Source of the DNA: Roseiarcus sp963829505
GTDB lineage: Bacteria; Pseudomonadota; Alphaproteobacteria; Rhizobiales; Beijerinckiaceae
Reading direction: 5' to 3'
Length of the DNA stretch: 64,000 bases
Assembly (NCBI GenBank): GCA_963829505.1
Contig: CAWHIL010000003.1
Coordinates: 558,001-622,000 of the forward strand
In this document: piece by piece, positions 62,751 through 64,000 of the stretch
Numbering within the stretch: the first letter of the stretch is position 1
Layout of the letters: every line of letters begins with the position of its first letter
Made by a program: the position numbers and the translations under genes
The notes under the pieces: generated by a model
The model's database searches: none
Told to the model about the DNA's origin: nothing
What the model saw: only the letters and a program-made list of their open reading frames with translations

Positions 62751-64000
62751 TCAACTTTCGGAGGGGTCATTCTCATGGGTCGCCGCGCGGGGCTTTCCCA
62801 TCAGGATGGGCTGGAACACGACCGCCGCGGCGAGCGTGCAAAGTAGCGAGAGAGCGAGCAGCTTTCCCATGCTCGAGGTGCCGGGGTGGCTCGACAGCCA
62901 CAGGCTGCCGAAAGCCGTCGCGGTCGTCAGCGCGCTGAAGATGACGGCGCGCGTCAGCGGCGTCTGGAGGAGGTTCGTGACGCCCTCGCGCCAGGCCATG
63001 ATGTAGTAGATCTTGAACGCGACGCCGACGCCGAGCAGCAGCGGCAGCGCGATGATGTTGGCGAAATTGAACGGCATGCCGAAGACCGCCATGATCTCCA
63101 TCGTGACGAGGCCGGCGAGCGCGAGCGGAATGAGGGTGAGCAGCACGTCGCGCACGCGCCGCAGCGCAATGAAGAGCAGGATCGCGATCGAGCCGAGCGC
63201 GTAGGCGCCCGCCTCGACGAAGGATCGGAGGATCATGTCGCCCGCCGCGAGCGTCGTGATCGGCCCCTCTGTCGCGTCGGGGGCGACCGCGGTCACCGCA
63301 GCGACGAACGCGCGCATCGCTGGAATGTCGTTTGCATCGCCCTTCGGCGCCACGGAAAGACGCACCTTGCCTTCGGGCGTCCTCCAGCCCGCGACGAGGC
63401 CCTCTGGCAGCGTTTCGAGCGTCACCGGGCGCGCCTCGAGCGACGCCTGAAGGTTCGCGAGATCGGCTTCGAGCGGAGCGATCAGGGTGGTCGCGGCCGT
63501 TTCCCGCAGTGGCGCAGGCCCCCGGGCGAGCCGCGCCATGAGCCCGGCGAGACGCCGCATCGCCTCGGCGCCGCTGCCGGTTGAGTCGCCGGCCGCCTCC
63601 TTGAGACGCGTCGCCCCCTCGTTCAGCGCCTCGACGTTCTCGGCGTCGGTCGGCGGCGCCGGCGCATCGCGCATGTCGAAGACGCCCGCAAGCTTCACCG
63701 CCGCGCCCGCTATGATCGGGATCTTCTGATCCTGATCGGCGGGAATGAAATTGGCGAGGGAGACGACGCCGCTGACTTCCGGAAGGGCCGTGAGGCGGGC
63801 GGAGAGCGCCCGCGCGGCCTCGACCGAGGGCGCAATCACTTCGGCCGCGTTGCCGGAGGTGGCCGCGTCGCGGCTCAAATCCCGAAACGTCGCGATCGCC
63901 TCGCTGTTCGGGTTCATGAGGTCCAGCGGATTGTAGTCGAACCTCAGCCAATAGAGCGACGGGAGCAGGCAGAGGACGACGAGCGCCGTTCCGAGAAGAA
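62751..64000 (-). CDS. hpnN: Hopanoid-associated RND transporter HpnN, 3' part
   Basis: The frame is open to the window edge, so the 5' half is outside. The visible 415 residues begin in a membrane helix and then read LRFDYNPLDLMNPNSEAIATFRDL, the periplasmic entry typical of HpnN. APSVEAARALSARLTALPEVSGVVSL also matches. Five C-terminal RND/MMPL membrane segments follow (AGAYALGSIAILLFIALR, LTLIPLALAGLVTMEIMAVFG, PFNFANIIALPLLLGVGV, AVIFSALTTATAFGSLW, KLLALSLLCTLAAAVVFQPIL). HpnN moves hopanoids to the outer membrane. No other hpn gene is visible in the window. Confidence 0.9.
   Translation of the reverse strand, partial: LLGTALVVLCLLPSLYWLRFDYNPLDLMNPNSEAIATFRDLSRDAATSGNAAEVIAPSVEAARALSARLTALPEVSGVVSLANFIPADQDQKIPIIAGAAVKLAGVFDMRDAPAPPTDAENVEALNEGATRLKEAAGDSTGSGAEAMRRLAGLMARLARGPAPLRETAATTLIAPLEADLANLQASLEARPVTLETLPEGLVAGWRTPEGKVRLSVAPKGDANDIPAMRAFVAAVTAVAPDATEGPITTLAAGDMILRSFVEAGAYALGSIAILLFIALRRVRDVLLTLIPLALAGLVTMEIMAVFGMPFNFANIIALPLLLGVGVAFKIYYIMAWREGVTNLLQTPLTRAVIFSALTTATAFGSLWLSSHPGTSSMGKLLALSLLCTLAAAVVFQPILMGKPRAATHENDPSES

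Overview
The window is a GC-rich stretch of an alphaproteobacterial chromosome, most likely Hyphomicrobiales (Rhizobiales) of the Beijerinckiaceae/Methylocystaceae kind. This is inferred from the 3' part of the hopanoid-associated transporter gene hpnN, an S2 protein with an alphaproteobacterial-style C-terminal extension, a poly-hydroxybutyrate thiolase with a phasin, a DUF2852 protein, and interspersed repeats resembling those common in Rhizobiales. I see no tRNA, rRNA, CRISPR array, transposase or phage gene. It looks like ordinary chromosome with several small accessory modules.

Layout. 0-13.5 kb: the end of a toxin-antitoxin pair (vapC), a TetR regulator, a pyruvate kinase-family enzyme, argG, a PAP2 phosphatase, an Asp/Asn-hydroxylase-family membrane protein, a predicted aldolase-like barrel protein overlapping a PfkB kinase, a phosphoglycerate-mutase-like phosphatase, an alkyl-DHAP-synthase-like flavoprotein and a LysE exporter. 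13.6-21.4 kb: an exopolyphosphatase, a 0.7-kb repeat-filled intergenic region, a QorB-type quinone reductase divergent from a DJ-1/PfpI protein, and a sulfatase divergent from a porin. 21.5-29.4 kb: a stressosome locus. rsbR-rsbS-rsbT plus a fused ATPase/SpoIIE phosphatase are on the minus strand, divergent from two hybrid histidine kinases. Beside it lie a short MetE-like gene and a near-identical 304-bp copy of the phosphatase 3' end. 29.4-36.9 kb: small zinc-ribbon proteins, an SDR, a TSUP exporter, a lone nuoB, citrate synthase and a NitT-type ABC transporter. 37-40.3 kb: rpsB-tsf-pyrH. 40.3-49.7 kb: a PEP-CTERM protein, a DUF255 thioredoxin-fold protein, a nucleoside hydrolase, two more toxin-antitoxin pairs, metC, a methyltransferase and an amino-acid binding protein. 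50-64 kb: plsX-fabH, phaA-phasin, two class III nucleotide cyclases, a CYTH-CHAD protein, an acyltransferase, two small secreted proteins and hpnN.

The most interesting system is the stressosome locus. RsbR and RsbS keep the residues phosphorylated in Bacillus and RsbT keeps its ATP-binding motifs, but no sigma-B, RsbU, RsbV or RsbW is nearby. The apparent output is a two-component pathway, and one of its kinases carries its own RsbT-like ATPase module.

A caution for any reader: at least eight genes are interrupted by single small indels that are undone by adding or removing one or two bases. They include the translation factor gene tsf. Several lie in homopolymers or short repeats, so residual sequencing or assembly errors are more likely than gene decay. 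I annotate these as single genes and mark where the frame breaks.
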